Shown here in pieces: positions 1 through 8,600 of a stretch of DNA of 33,258 nt; the first letter of the stretch is position 1; every line of letters begins with the position of its first letter. The stretch is taken from the NCBI GenBank assembly GCA_020341755.1, contig CP070834.1:1051537-1084794 (forward strand), written 5' to 3'. The position numbers were made by a program, and so were the translations under genes. This DNA is from Caldifarciminota bacterium (GTDB lineage: Bacteria; Hydrothermota; Tepidihabitantia; SM23-42). The notes beneath the pieces were generated by a model. The model was not told the origin of the DNA. It did no database searches and worked only from the letters and a program-made list of their open reading frames with translations.

Positions 1-439
1 GAATATCCTGATTATAATAAAATACCGGTACGCTCTTATTGAACGGTAGGGTCACCAGTACGGAATCATACGTATTGTCTTCGAGAAAAACCGGAAAGAA
101 ATCATCTCGTGCAAAACCGCTATCGCTTGCGATGAACGTCTCAAGGGGCAAGAGATCACCAGCCCGGTAGAACTGATCGGTCCATGATTCATACAATTGC
201 GCGATAACCGGCGGCGTGCCTGATGCGACCGCTCCCATGAGTTTCTGGGCAAGGACATCGTATGAACCCATGTGCACTGATCGTACCTCACCATCGGGAT
301 GGATTCGGTTGAACTCGGCAACGAGTTCATCGAGCTGCTTGCCCAGGGGGCCGCTCATCACATGCCAGAATGTGACTACGGTTTTATCTTCCCGCGCACA
401 CGTCAGCACCACCAGCACGATCAGCAATAATCTTTTCAT
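1..439 (-). CDS. ABC transporter family 1 extracellular solute-binding lipoprotein (partial)
   Basis: The first 146 residues are visible and the rest lies beyond the left edge. The N-terminus MKRLLLIVLVVLTC is a short lipoprotein signal with the acylated cysteine at residue 14. The next segment, TVVTFWHVMSGPLGKQL, then EFNRIHPDG and GTPPVIAQLYESWTDQF, is the usual beginning of UgpB/MalE-like periplasmic binding proteins for sugars or glycerol-3-phosphate. By family knowledge it would present substrate to an inner-membrane permease; no permease is visible here, so it may lie further left. The lipobox has Thr before Cys, which is less common. A TACTAT box ends 4 bases before the ATG (444-449), but I see no matching -35, so a leaderless start is only possible. 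Substrate unknown. Confidence 0.85.
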   Translation of the reverse strand, partial: MKRLLLIVLVVLTCAREDKTVVTFWHVMSGPLGKQLDELVAEFNRIHPDGEVRSVHMGSYDVLAQKLMGAVASGTPPVIAQLYESWTDQFYRAGDLLPLETFIASDSGFARDDFFPVFLEDNTYDSVLVTLPFNKSVPVFYYNQDI

Positions 440-467
440 GAGAATAGTAATGTATGAATGTTTTCGG

Positions 468-548
468 TTCTTAGTTCTTACTTCTTAGTTCCTAGTTTTT
501 AGTATCTTTTTACTTTCTACTGTCTACTACCTACTGCTTACTCTTCAG
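468..548. repeat. 7-bp periodic tract (11 heptads)
   Basis: The plus strand reads as consecutive heptads: TTCTTAG, TTCTTAC, TTCTTAG, TTCCTAG, TTTTTAG, a 4-base break TATC, then TTTTTAC, TTTCTAC, TGTCTAC, TACCTAC, TGCTTAC, TCTTCAG. Nearly every unit ends in TAG or TAC. The first five units favour TAG, and all but the last of the second set end in TAC. It fills most of the gap between two minus-strand genes, so it would be transcribed as a purine-rich strand. No hairpin or ORF is evident. Function unknown. Confidence 0.8.
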
Positions 549-551
549 TAT

Positions 552-3332
552 TTACCAGTCCGGTCCAATGGTCAGATAGAACTTCCACTCTGACCGGTTT
601 CCTTCGGCATCGATCCAGCCCCTGAGATTATGAGCCCGTGCCCAGTCCATTCTGAAGATCATGAACATGAAATTGAAACGCAGTCCAGCGCCGAGCCCCA
701 TTTTCACGTCCTGGAGCTCGAACCCGTCATCGGTCGTAAGGACCGTGAAGGTATCGGTATACACGCCGCCAAAATCGGCAAAGACCACGCCCCGGACATT
801 CCGCAATTCGATGGGCAGTGGAACCGACATCTTGAAGCGGTCAATAAATGGAAAGCGGTATTCAAGGTTGAGAAATCCGAGTTTTGACCCGCTGAACTCG
901 TAATCATCATAGCCGCGCAAGGTGTAGGGACCGCCGATCGCCCAGTTGTCGACATCGTCGCCAAAACTCCCGGCAAACACGAGTCGGGCGCAAAAATTCG
1001 CGCGCGGCGACAAACTGAAATAACGGCGGTAATCGAGTATCGTACTGCGGAGATTGAGGTCTCCGAGCACGGTGGCGTAGCCTTCAAGACGCACGCGGCG
1101 ACCATTATGCGGACCGGTGAACCCCCAACTGACATTATCGTACACGAATGCCAGGCTTGGGTAGACGAAATCGAAACTCTGGTCGCTCCTGAGATTTGAG
1201 GAATAATCCGGAAAGAAATCATACCACCGCGTCTCATACACACGGTAAGCAAAGGCACCAAGCTCGACCCTGAAAAACCGATTGAGGGGGTATTGAACCA
1301 GACCACCCGCACCCAGATAACGCCAGATCAACAGGTCGGGATAATCACTGTAGTAGTTTGAGTACTGGAACAGCAGTAGACCGTAATCCGGACGTTTTTT
1401 CAGATACCAGTAATTCAGAAAAACATCCGAACTCGTCAAACTGCCGTACAGGTCCGCGGCGATACTGATATGATGATTCCCGAGAATATCGCTCAAACCG
1501 ATCTGACCCAATCCTGATAATCCAAGGAACGAGTAATACGACGCGGTAGCGGTGAAATAGTCGAAGGTGAATTTCGGCGTGTACTTCCGGACCCGATCCT
1601 TATCAAGAGCGACCTCCTCGTAGGTGAATTCACTCAACCACTCGTCAGGCATGTCCGCATCTTCCATCTTGTCCACCGGATTCTTCACGACACAGACATC
1701 ATATCCATAGTTGTTCCAGTGCGAAAAGGCGATCTTGTCTCCGCTTGCCGAGATCGTCGGATAGTATATACCGGTCAGGATGTCGGTCTTCTTGACCGTT
1801 TTCGAACTATCATTGCTGAACCAGTACAGATTGAGGGCGGTATCATAATTGGCAACGAAGAACATACCGTTGGCCGGATCGATGATCGGAGATGCGACAT
1901 AGCTCGTTCTCGGAACGAGACGCTGGATCTCGCCCGCCTGCATGATGAATACGGCATAACTGCCGTAGTGATAGTCGCCGTCTCCATCGGGGCGGTCGGA
2001 AACGAATGCGATCGATCCATCCGGTGCATAAGCAGGATAGCGGTCTGTGTAGATATCATCGGTCACCTTACTGATCGAACCGTTCTTGCGGTTGAGAATA
2101 TAGATGTCCGAATAACCGTCCTTCATCCCGGAAAATGCGATCTGTTCACCATCCGGAGAGAACACGGGCGAATAGATACCATCGAGATCGAACCGATATT
2201 TTTCCTTCACCTTGCCGCTCTGTGCGTCCATAACATAAATAACATCGCTACCACCGGCACGGGCGGAAAACGTCACGTATGCATCATCCGGTGTCCAGGA
2301 AACGCCGCCCTGGAACAGATGGAGGTTTTCATATCCCGAGGAGTAATGTGCCGTTACCAGTTTTTTCAAAATCCGTCCATCGATGCTCGACATGATATAC
2401 AGTTCCGCCACGCCTGTCCTATCGCTCACGAATGCTATCTTATCGCCACGGTTCGAGATAGCGGTCGAGGTGTTGTACAGCGAGCGTGTTTTTTTGTGGT
2501 CATATATGACACGTGCGAATTCATCGAATTTCTCGAGACGTGTGATCTGAGGCCAGTACTGCAGCTGGAAGTACCGTATCCACTGGTCGTTGAAATCCTG
2601 GACCGACACACCGAAGAGCGTCATGAAGGTCTCTTCCAGGTTCTTCTTCATCTTCAAGAGATGTACGAACTCGGCGGTTTTCTCACGACCGTACGTCTCA
2701 GCAACGTAGTAGTAGAACGCATGCCCTTCTTTGTAGATGAGATAGCCGCCGTAATTCCCCAGGACCTGCAAGGGTACGACGTTATTGTGCATGATTAAAT
2801 CCTTCATGAAGACATCCGCATCCGAGTCCCAGGTTTTGCTTTCGAATTCGCATTGACCTTCCATGACCCACACCGGTATGGAATAGAATATATCACCGCT
2901 GAACAACGCTTCCATCCGCGAACTGAAGAACACGGCAAACTGGAACACGTGCGTCAGCTCGTGGACCAGGAGATGGCGGAATTCTTCGTAATCACCTGTA
3001 AAGGGAACCACCATGCGGTTCTTTAAGATCTCGGTGAAGCCACCGATGCCCTCTTCAAGCAATTCAAGGGTAACGTTGGTCTGTGCAAAATCGTTCGGTG
3101 AATTGTACAGAATTGCCGGCACGGTGAAATCCAGCTCCATACCGAAATCCTCGCTCAACTGAGCATAGCCGTCCTCAAGCACCTCTTCGGCGAACGCCAC
3201 AATATCATCTCCACCCTGGTGGAAATATATGTTGAAGTGTTCGGTCTTCAGTACCTGAAAATTGTAATCACCATACTGTATCTTGTTCTGCCCAAAATAC
3301 TGGCTAATTAAGAATATGCACAACAATGCCAT
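552..3332 (-). CDS. Peptidase MA-like / beta-propeller / Omp85-type outer membrane barrel fusion
   Basis: 926 residues in three parts. After a short signal peptide (about 1-15), residues 25-265 form a gluzincin-type peptidase domain with HELTH at 124-128 and EGQCEF with Glu159, matching the HExxH plus downstream Glu metal site of the peptidase MA superfamily. Residues about 290-565 carry repeated TolB/PD40 propeller blades such as DKIAFVSDRTG and FSPDGEQIAFSG. Residues about 590-926 resemble a BamA/TamA surface-antigen barrel: GGPYTLRGYDDYEF is like the (V/L)RGF region, GLGAGLRFNF follows, and the protein ends in Trp. The start is supported by AGGAGG seven bases upstream and a consensus promoter at 3390-3418. 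It is probably an outer-membrane protein with a periplasmic peptidase/propeller; its substrate is unknown. Confidence 0.85.
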   Translation of the reverse strand: MALLCIFLISQYFGQNKIQYGDYNFQVLKTEHFNIYFHQGGDDIVAFAEEVLEDGYAQLSEDFGMELDFTVPAILYNSPNDFAQTNVTLELLEEGIGGFTEILKNRMVVPFTGDYEEFRHLLVHELTHVFQFAVFFSSRMEALFSGDIFYSIPVWVMEGQCEFESKTWDSDADVFMKDLIMHNNVVPLQVLGNYGGYLIYKEGHAFYYYVAETYGREKTAEFVHLLKMKKNLEETFMTLFGVSVQDFNDQWIRYFQLQYWPQITRLEKFDEFARVIYDHKKTRSLYNTSTAISNRGDKIAFVSDRTGVAELYIMSSIDGRILKKLVTAHYSSGYENLHLFQGGVSWTPDDAYVTFSARAGGSDVIYVMDAQSGKVKEKYRFDLDGIYSPVFSPDGEQIAFSGMKDGYSDIYILNRKNGSISKVTDDIYTDRYPAYAPDGSIAFVSDRPDGDGDYHYGSYAVFIMQAGEIQRLVPRTSYVASPIIDPANGMFFVANYDTALNLYWFSNDSSKTVKKTDILTGIYYPTISASGDKIAFSHWNNYGYDVCVVKNPVDKMEDADMPDEWLSEFTYEEVALDKDRVRKYTPKFTFDYFTATASYYSFLGLSGLGQIGLSDILGNHHISIAADLYGSLTSSDVFLNYWYLKKRPDYGLLLFQYSNYYSDYPDLLIWRYLGAGGLVQYPLNRFFRVELGAFAYRVYETRWYDFFPDYSSNLRSDQSFDFVYPSLAFVYDNVSWGFTGPHNGRRVRLEGYATVLGDLNLRSTILDYRRYFSLSPRANFCARLVFAGSFGDDVDNWAIGGPYTLRGYDDYEFSGSKLGFLNLEYRFPFIDRFKMSVPLPIELRNVRGVVFADFGGVYTDTFTVLTTDDGFELQDVKMGLGAGLRFNFMFMIFRMDWARAHNLRGWIDAEGNRSEWKFYLTIGPDW

Positions 3333-3389
3333 GATATCCTCCTGACATAATTATGTAATCAACAGAATTTGTTGTATCCTTGTCTTTTC

Positions 3390-3418
3390 ATTATACTATC
3401 CAAAAGGAGTGTTGTCAA
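3390..3418 (-). promoter_or_regulatory. Promoter of the peptidase/Omp85 fusion gene
   Basis: On the minus strand TTGACA (3413-3418) and TATAAT (3390-3395) are separated by 17 bp. The leader is about 50 bases and contains AGGAGG before the ATG at 3332, so this is a conventional leadered mRNA. It is back to back with the plus-strand promoter at 3425-3452. Confidence 0.8.
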
Positions 3419-3424
3419 TATTCA

Positions 3425-3452
3425 TTGACTCAAGGGACACCTTTGTTATAAT
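3425..3452 (+). promoter_or_regulatory. Promoter predicting a leaderless LpxH-like mRNA
   Basis: TTGACT (3425-3430), 16 bp, TATAAT (3447-3452). Only six bases separate the -10 box from the ATG at 3459, so transcription should begin on the start codon itself, leaving no room for a Shine-Dalgarno site. Confidence 0.75.
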
Positions 3453-3458
3453 TGACCG

Positions 3459-4163
3459 ATGTACGTATTTCTCAGTGATGTACATATCCGTACGGAAACG
3501 AGTTACCGTGCACAATTGTTCATGAAATTCCTGCGCGAAAAGCGGGAGGATATCTCCGGTCTTTTCATACTCGGTGATCTATTCGAGTTCTGGTTTGAAT
3601 ATAACATCGTCTTCCCGAAAGATTATTTTAAAACACTCGCCCTGCTTTATAGTTATATAGAACATGGTGTCGAGGTTCATTACATACTCGGTAACCATGA
3701 AGTCATGATCGGAAAATTCTTGAGGAATTTCGGTTTCACGGTACACGACAAACAGGCAACAATCTCGCTTTTCAATAAAAAGGTACTTCTTGCCCACGGG
3801 CACATGCTCGACCGTCGGTTGTGGACAACGTTCTGGCAGAAATTGCTGACCTCACGCACGAATCACGCCCTGTACAGTCTCCTACATCCCGATCTCGGAG
3901 TCTTTCTTGCCCAGGGAATCGCGTATCTCTCCCGAAGGCAGCGCCGCAGCCCCCAGGCGATCACCCTGCTCGAACAGTATGCTCGTGATCAGCTAAGGGA
4001 ATTCGATATCGTTGTCCTGGCCCAGTCCCAGATACCGGTCCTCAAGCATTTCGGCAACGGTAAGTATTACGTGAATACCGGTGATTGGTTGGACCACTAC
4101 TCCTATGCGATACTGGACGCAGACGGTCCACGACTCATGTATTATCGAAAAACAGCAGGCTAG
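3459..4163 (+). CDS. LpxH-like metallophosphoesterase with altered C-terminal metal motif
   Basis: 234 residues, close to the usual LpxH length. LpxH cleaves UDP-2,3-diacylglucosamine to lipid X at the inner membrane during lipid A synthesis. Visible calcineurin-type motifs: SDVH (Asp7, His9), GDLFEFW (Asp40), GNHE (Asn79, His80), and AHGH (His113, His115). The last motif, normally GHTHxP with two metal-binding histidines, here reads AQSQIP (188-193), with Gln at both histidine positions, although the following YVNTGDW is intact. It may be an LpxH paralogue, an enzyme with one altered metal site, or inactive. Its stop overlaps the convergent patatin gene by four bases. It is probably leaderless. 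No other lipid A enzyme is adjacent. Confidence 0.8.
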   Translation: MYVFLSDVHIRTETSYRAQLFMKFLREKREDISGLFILGDLFEFWFEYNIVFPKDYFKTLALLYSYIEHGVEVHYILGNHEVMIGKFLRNFGFTVHDKQATISLFNKKVLLAHGHMLDRRLWTTFWQKLLTSRTNHALYSLLHPDLGVFLAQGIAYLSRRQRRSPQAITLLEQYARDQLREFDIVVLAQSQIPVLKHFGNGKYYVNTGDWLDHYSYAILDADGPRLMYYRKTAG

Positions 4164-5038
4164 CGAAAATACCGCTTGATGCGGTACCACGGAGATATTA
4201 ATTCTCTCAAAGAGGCTATTTTTTCTTCGACCGCTTGCTTGCCGACATTACAGAGTTCGGTAAGCGGTGAGAAATCCGCCCAGTGAAAACGGGAAATATC
4301 CGGTGTAATGACGCAATCTGCCTGTTCAAGGTTCTTCTGGTCAAGATGATAACGCACGAAACTCTGTGCGCGTTGATTAATGCGGAAACCCGTGTCCGGT
4401 TCGCCCTCGTATCGTGGTCGGTGACCCAGGTATGATGCGATGATGATCCGGGCACCAAGCGTCTTCACGGGTTCTACCGGGATATTGTCTACGACACCGC
4501 CGTCCACGAGTATACGCCCATCATCATGATAGGGCGGAAGTATGCCCGGGATAGCACAGCTTGCCCACACGGCAGTACGAATCAGACCCGAGGTGAAAAT
4601 GATCTCGTCACCGGTCTGTATATCGAGCGCGTTGCAAGCAAAACGTATCTTACAATCCCGGAATGTGCGATCTCCGAAAAGGTCCCTGAACAATTTTTTA
4701 GCTGATTTGGATTTTATGTGGGACTTCAGGAATAAGAGCCGGCCAAAATAGAATTTCTCGAACACTTCTTTTTTGAACCGTTCGAATATATTTTCATCCT
4801 CGGTATAGAATTCACCGAGACCGAAATCCTTGAATTCCCGGGATTCGATCATCTGCTGGGCACGAATCCGAAGATGTTCTGTCGACCCCTCGAGCGCATA
4901 GACCGCTCCGATTATGCTGCCGATCGAGGTTCCGGCGATATAACGCGGTACGATGCCGTGTTGTTCGAGTGCTTCGAGTACACCGATATGGGCGAGTCCT
5001 TTGGCACCACCGCCGCCCAGTGCCAGACCGAGTTTCAT
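4160..5038 (-). CDS. Patatin-like phospholipase (RssA/YchK family)
   Basis: 292 residues. The Ser/Asp dyad of patatin hydrolases is complete: oxyanion loop GGGGAKG near residues 8-14, nucleophile elbow GTSIGS with Ser38, and DGG with Asp179. Length and layout fit bacterial single-domain patatins that act on lipid acyl esters. There is no signal peptide, so it should be cytoplasmic or peripheral. Its ATG overlaps the TGA of the upstream GGDEF gene (ATGA), so translation is probably coupled, making it the third gene of the guaA operon. At the 3' end it overlaps the convergent LpxH-like gene by four bases, with no room for a terminator. The physiological substrate cannot be told from sequence. 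Confidence 0.9.
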   Translation of the reverse strand: MKLGLALGGGGAKGLAHIGVLEALEQHGIVPRYIAGTSIGSIIGAVYALEGSTEHLRIRAQQMIESREFKDFGLGEFYTEDENIFERFKKEVFEKFYFGRLLFLKSHIKSKSAKKLFRDLFGDRTFRDCKIRFACNALDIQTGDEIIFTSGLIRTAVWASCAIPGILPPYHDDGRILVDGGVVDNIPVEPVKTLGARIIIASYLGHRPRYEGEPDTGFRINQRAQSFVRYHLDQKNLEQADCVITPDISRFHWADFSPLTELCNVGKQAVEEKIASLRELISPWYRIKRYFR

Positions 5039-7005
5039 TGTTTGTGATACTCCCCCATGGTCTTGGCGAGGATGATCTTGTTACGACCTTCTTTCTTCGC
5101 AGTATACAAAGCCCGGTCAGCCTTCTCGATGAGTTCTTCGCGTGTCTGCGCGTCTCCAGGGTAATAGGCGACACCGATACTGACCGTGAATTTTATCCTG
5201 CCGTGGTTGATCTTGACATCGCTCTTCAGTATGTGGTCTTTTATCCTGACCGCCTGATCAATTCCTTTTTTCAGCGAACAGCGCGGCAGGATGACGACGA
5301 ATTCCTCTCCACCGTAGCGAGCCGCTATCCCTGTGTTCAGAACGAGGTTTCCGATGAACGCAAGCACACGGTCACCCGATTGATGACCGTACTGATCGTT
5401 GATCTTCTTGAAATGGTCGATATCGAACATGATGAGGACGAGCTCGCGCTTACGTTTGATCTCGGTTTCGAGTGTCTCCTGGAAAAAACGATGATTATAC
5501 AAACCCGTGAGCCCATCCCGTTCACTCAATTCCTTCACATGCTTGTGCAGCACCGCACGCTGCCAGGCAAAATAAAGTTGGGATGCTAGTATTTTCACAG
5601 CGCCGGCACTGTGCTCATTGAACTTGCTGCGGCGGTGGTCCTCGCACCAGACAACACCGAGTAATTCATCCTCGAGATGAATGGGCACACCGATGAACGA
5701 CAGGTTGCGGCTCGTCTCACCCTTTTTAAAGACGGTAACAGAGCCCCTTGAGAGGTCTTCTTTGATGATGAAATTGCGATTGCGTGCGACTATGCCCACG
5801 AGACCGTCATCGAGCGAGAATCTCGTATGCTCATTGATGTACGTCGATACCAGTACCTCGCCGGATTCGTTCAACTCATCGACCGATGCAATGGTCACGT
5901 CATTGCAGTTCAGGACCGCCCTGAATGAACGGACCGCGTCCCGCAGTATTTTTTCGAGATCGAGTTCCTTATGCCGGTGCATTTCCTCGATGTGCTCATT
6001 GATGAACTTCAAATATTTCGCCTCATCGCTCTTCTGTTCATAGAGGCGCAGCAGGGCAAGGAGTAATCCCGCGGTCTTTGCCGCTTCGATGAATTGTACT
6101 TTTTCCTTTTCGGTAAATGCCCCGGCCTTTCTATCGATGACCATGATACCTTCGACTTCATTTACGATCACTATCGGCGCTATCATAACAGATGCTATTT
6201 TTATCTCACCCGTGTAATATCCCAGTTCCACGGGATTCTGCACGAATTCAGTGATGAGGAGCGTTTTTTTTGTTGCTATGATCTGACGATAAATGCCTGA
6301 TGAAAGATCGACGACTACACCCGGTCGGTAGAGTTCAGATTCGGAAAAACCCTGGATAAGGGTCAGGCTATCATGGTAACGTGAGAATATCACCGTACTG
6401 TATCCCCTGAAGAATTCGTGGAGAAGCTTGACGAAATACAAGAGGGGACGCTCGATCGCTGGATGCTTGTCGATATCCCGCTGATTCGTGATGATCCGTT
6501 CGGGATCAAAACGGGCCGGACCATAGAATTTATCACGCGACTCGTATTTTGTGAGCGATTTCTTTATGAACGCAACATAACCGCTTCGCCTGTTGGTGAT
6601 GACGCCTACCACGATCACCCCGGTTACGAGGAACACAAGCGGCATGATGTTCAGGTTGTTGTTCAGGAATGCAGAGGATATCTCGAGACAACATAAAGCA
6701 ACGCCGACCGTCCAGTACTGCACATCTGCGGCTTTATACCCAACGACCGGAAGCAGGAGAAGATACCCGGAGAAAAGCGGTGATATGGTTCCGCCGGTCA
6801 ACTGCACAATGCAATTCACCAGAATACCAATCGTGATAGTGTGGTAGGTCGTGATCTTTTCCCGCGCTGCATAATAAATGATACCTGCGGCGCCCACTCC
6901 TGCCAGCACGTACACATACGGCACCGGGATGGTCTTCATGAGAAAGCCGGCTGCGCTGACCAGCCCGTATAAAATCACTGCACCAAAAAAGAGTCTTATT
7001 CCCAT
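5035..7005 (-). CDS. Membrane-anchored GAF-GAF-GGDEF diguanylate cyclase
   Basis: 656 residues. About 1-140 contains several hydrophobic segments, including runs at 8-24, 30-46 and 118-137, and forms a membrane sensor region. Two GAF-like domains follow (roughly 175-315 and 345-485), then a GGDEF domain from about residue 490 with SERDGLTGLYNHRFF, FDIDHFKKINDQYGH and the catalytic GGEEF at 565-569. The active-site loop is intact, so it should make cyclic di-GMP from two GTP. I see no RxxD inhibitory site just before GGEEF, so product inhibition at a canonical I-site is not expected. The start overlaps the end of guaA by ten bases and the stop overlaps the patatin start, implying one transcript. 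The GAF ligands are unknown. Confidence 0.93.
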   Translation of the reverse strand: MGIRLFFGAVILYGLVSAAGFLMKTIPVPYVYVLAGVGAAGIIYYAAREKITTYHTITIGILVNCIVQLTGGTISPLFSGYLLLLPVVGYKAADVQYWTVGVALCCLEISSAFLNNNLNIMPLVFLVTGVIVVGVITNRRSGYVAFIKKSLTKYESRDKFYGPARFDPERIITNQRDIDKHPAIERPLLYFVKLLHEFFRGYSTVIFSRYHDSLTLIQGFSESELYRPGVVVDLSSGIYRQIIATKKTLLITEFVQNPVELGYYTGEIKIASVMIAPIVIVNEVEGIMVIDRKAGAFTEKEKVQFIEAAKTAGLLLALLRLYEQKSDEAKYLKFINEHIEEMHRHKELDLEKILRDAVRSFRAVLNCNDVTIASVDELNESGEVLVSTYINEHTRFSLDDGLVGIVARNRNFIIKEDLSRGSVTVFKKGETSRNLSFIGVPIHLEDELLGVVWCEDHRRSKFNEHSAGAVKILASQLYFAWQRAVLHKHVKELSERDGLTGLYNHRFFQETLETEIKRKRELVLIMFDIDHFKKINDQYGHQSGDRVLAFIGNLVLNTGIAARYGGEEFVVILPRCSLKKGIDQAVRIKDHILKSDVKINHGRIKFTVSIGVAYYPGDAQTREELIEKADRALYTAKKEGRNKIILAKTMGEYHKQ

Positions 7006-8504
7006 TCTATGGTTGACGGAGGTTTCGAGGTGATATCAAAGACAACCCGATTGATCCCCTTTACTTCGTTGGTAATGCGTCGTGACACTGTTGCCAGGAA
7101 ATCCTGAGGCAGCCTGACCCAATCCGCCGTCATACCGTCCTCGCTGTATACTGCTCTGATGGCGCAGACCGCATCGTAGGTACGCCTATCACCCATGACG
7201 CCGACGCTGCCAAGCGGCAGGAGCACAGCAAATATCTGCCAGATGTCGCGGTAGCCAGGCAGCTTTACTGCTTCTTCCTGGAGAATACTATCGGCTTGTC
7301 TCAAACGCGCGAGCCGACCCTCGGTGATCCCGCCAACGACCCGCACTGCGAGACCGGGACCGGGAAAGGGTTTACGGTGGATGAACCGAGCCGGAAGGCG
7401 CAAAACCTTTGCCATTTTCCTCACCTCGTCCTTGAAGAGTGACCTCAGGGGTTCTATCACCTTGAGGTTCATTTTTCTGGGCAGACCTCCGACATTATGA
7501 TGGCTCTTGATGACTGCCGAAGGTCCAATACCCTTACCCGACTCGATCACGTCCGGGTAGAGCGTCCCCTGAACGAGAGAATGAACATTCTTGATCTTAC
7601 GTGCTTCCCGTTCGAAAACCTTTATGAACTCACGCCCGATGATCTTGCGTTTCTTTTCAGGATGCTTTATATTCCGGAGGTGCGTCAGGAAGCGCGCAGA
7701 TGCGTCGACGATCCGGAGATTGACCAGCGGTGCGATCATGCTGCGGACTTCATCAACTTCTCCAGCGCGCAGGAGACCGTTGTCCACAAAAATTCCGATC
7801 AGATTCCTGCCAATAGCCCGCGTGGCAAGCACTGCCGCAACGGTCGAATCAATACCTCCGCTGACCGCGCAGATCACCTTGGTATGACCGACCTGCTGGC
7901 GTATTTCCTCTATCTGCTTATCAACAACACGCCCGATCGACCAGTTCTTTTTTGCCCGGCATATCTTCGTGAGGAAATTGTCAATGATCTGCATCCCATA
8001 CTCGGTATGATGCACCTCGGGATGGAATTGAAGCGCGCAGCCGTTCTGCCACGCGAAACCTGCGATCTGCGTGGTCGGAGTCGATGCTATGGTGCGGGCA
8101 CCGGGCGGCAGGGCAGTCACGGTATCGCCATGACTCATCCATACGGTAAAATGCCTGGGAAGCCCGGAAAAAAGTGGATGTGCCGTGCGTCTGATGCGCG
8201 CATACCCGTATTCTCGCTTCCGGCTGTGCTTTACCCGGCCGCCGCCGATCTCGGCCATCAACTGCATACCGTAACAGATGCCGAGCAGCGGTACTCCCAG
8301 TTCGAAAAAGGGAAGAAAGGTCGCGGTCCTGGATGCGTACACACTACCCGGGCCGCCGGACAGTATCACGCCCTGCGGAGACCTCTTTCTTATTTTATCT
8401 GCAGCGGTGAAACAGCTGAATATCTCTGAATATACACGGCATTCTCTCACCCGCCGTGCGATCAACTGGGTGTACTGCGAACCGAAATCAATGACCGCAA
8501 TCAT
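6996..8504 (-). CDS. guaA: GMP synthase (glutamine-hydrolysing)
   Basis: 502 residues, slightly under the usual 510-525. It converts XMP to GMP with ATP and glutamine in the cytoplasm. The class I amidotransferase domain has Cys77 in GICYGMQ and the His161/Glu163 pair in FHPE. The ATP-pyrophosphatase domain has the PP-loop SGGIDST at 215-221. The C-terminal dimerisation domain is recognised by HRKPFPGPGLAVR and the ending KPPSTIEWE. It heads an operon with a GGDEF cyclase and a patatin. No clear Shine-Dalgarno precedes the ATG; a promoter at 8601-8628 would give a leader of about 90 bases. All catalytic motifs are intact. Confidence 0.97.
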   Translation of the reverse strand: MIAVIDFGSQYTQLIARRVRECRVYSEIFSCFTAADKIRKRSPQGVILSGGPGSVYASRTATFLPFFELGVPLLGICYGMQLMAEIGGGRVKHSRKREYGYARIRRTAHPLFSGLPRHFTVWMSHGDTVTALPPGARTIASTPTTQIAGFAWQNGCALQFHPEVHHTEYGMQIIDNFLTKICRAKKNWSIGRVVDKQIEEIRQQVGHTKVICAVSGGIDSTVAAVLATRAIGRNLIGIFVDNGLLRAGEVDEVRSMIAPLVNLRIVDASARFLTHLRNIKHPEKKRKIIGREFIKVFEREARKIKNVHSLVQGTLYPDVIESGKGIGPSAVIKSHHNVGGLPRKMNLKVIEPLRSLFKDEVRKMAKVLRLPARFIHRKPFPGPGLAVRVVGGITEGRLARLRQADSILQEEAVKLPGYRDIWQIFAVLLPLGSVGVMGDRRTYDAVCAIRAVYSEDGMTADWVRLPQDFLATVSRRITNEVKGINRVVFDITSKPPSTIEWE

Positions 8505-8600
8505 CAGGAGAGTTCATTACCTTGTCTAAAAATGCCCATACGTTCTGTGAATTATACAGGGAAGCACAATATCCGGTCAAACCGTCGTGTATCATAGAGT

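Noticed and set aside
468-548. CRISPR array
   Set aside because: The units are seven bases and contiguous, with no unique spacers and no cas genes.
1719-2798. Long open frame (359 codons) on the plus strand inside the peptidase/Omp85 gene
   Set aside because: It is antisense to a well-supported multi-domain gene, its translation has no recognisable domain, and no promoter or ribosome site precedes it.
7497-8429. 310-codon plus-strand open frame across guaA
   Set aside because: guaA is fully intact on the other strand; the antisense product has no family features and is rich in Arg, His and Cys, as expected for a shadow frame.
8505-8600. Purine riboswitch upstream of guaA
   Set aside because: A TATAAT occurs there, but the conserved loop sequences and three-way junction of purine riboswitches are not seen.
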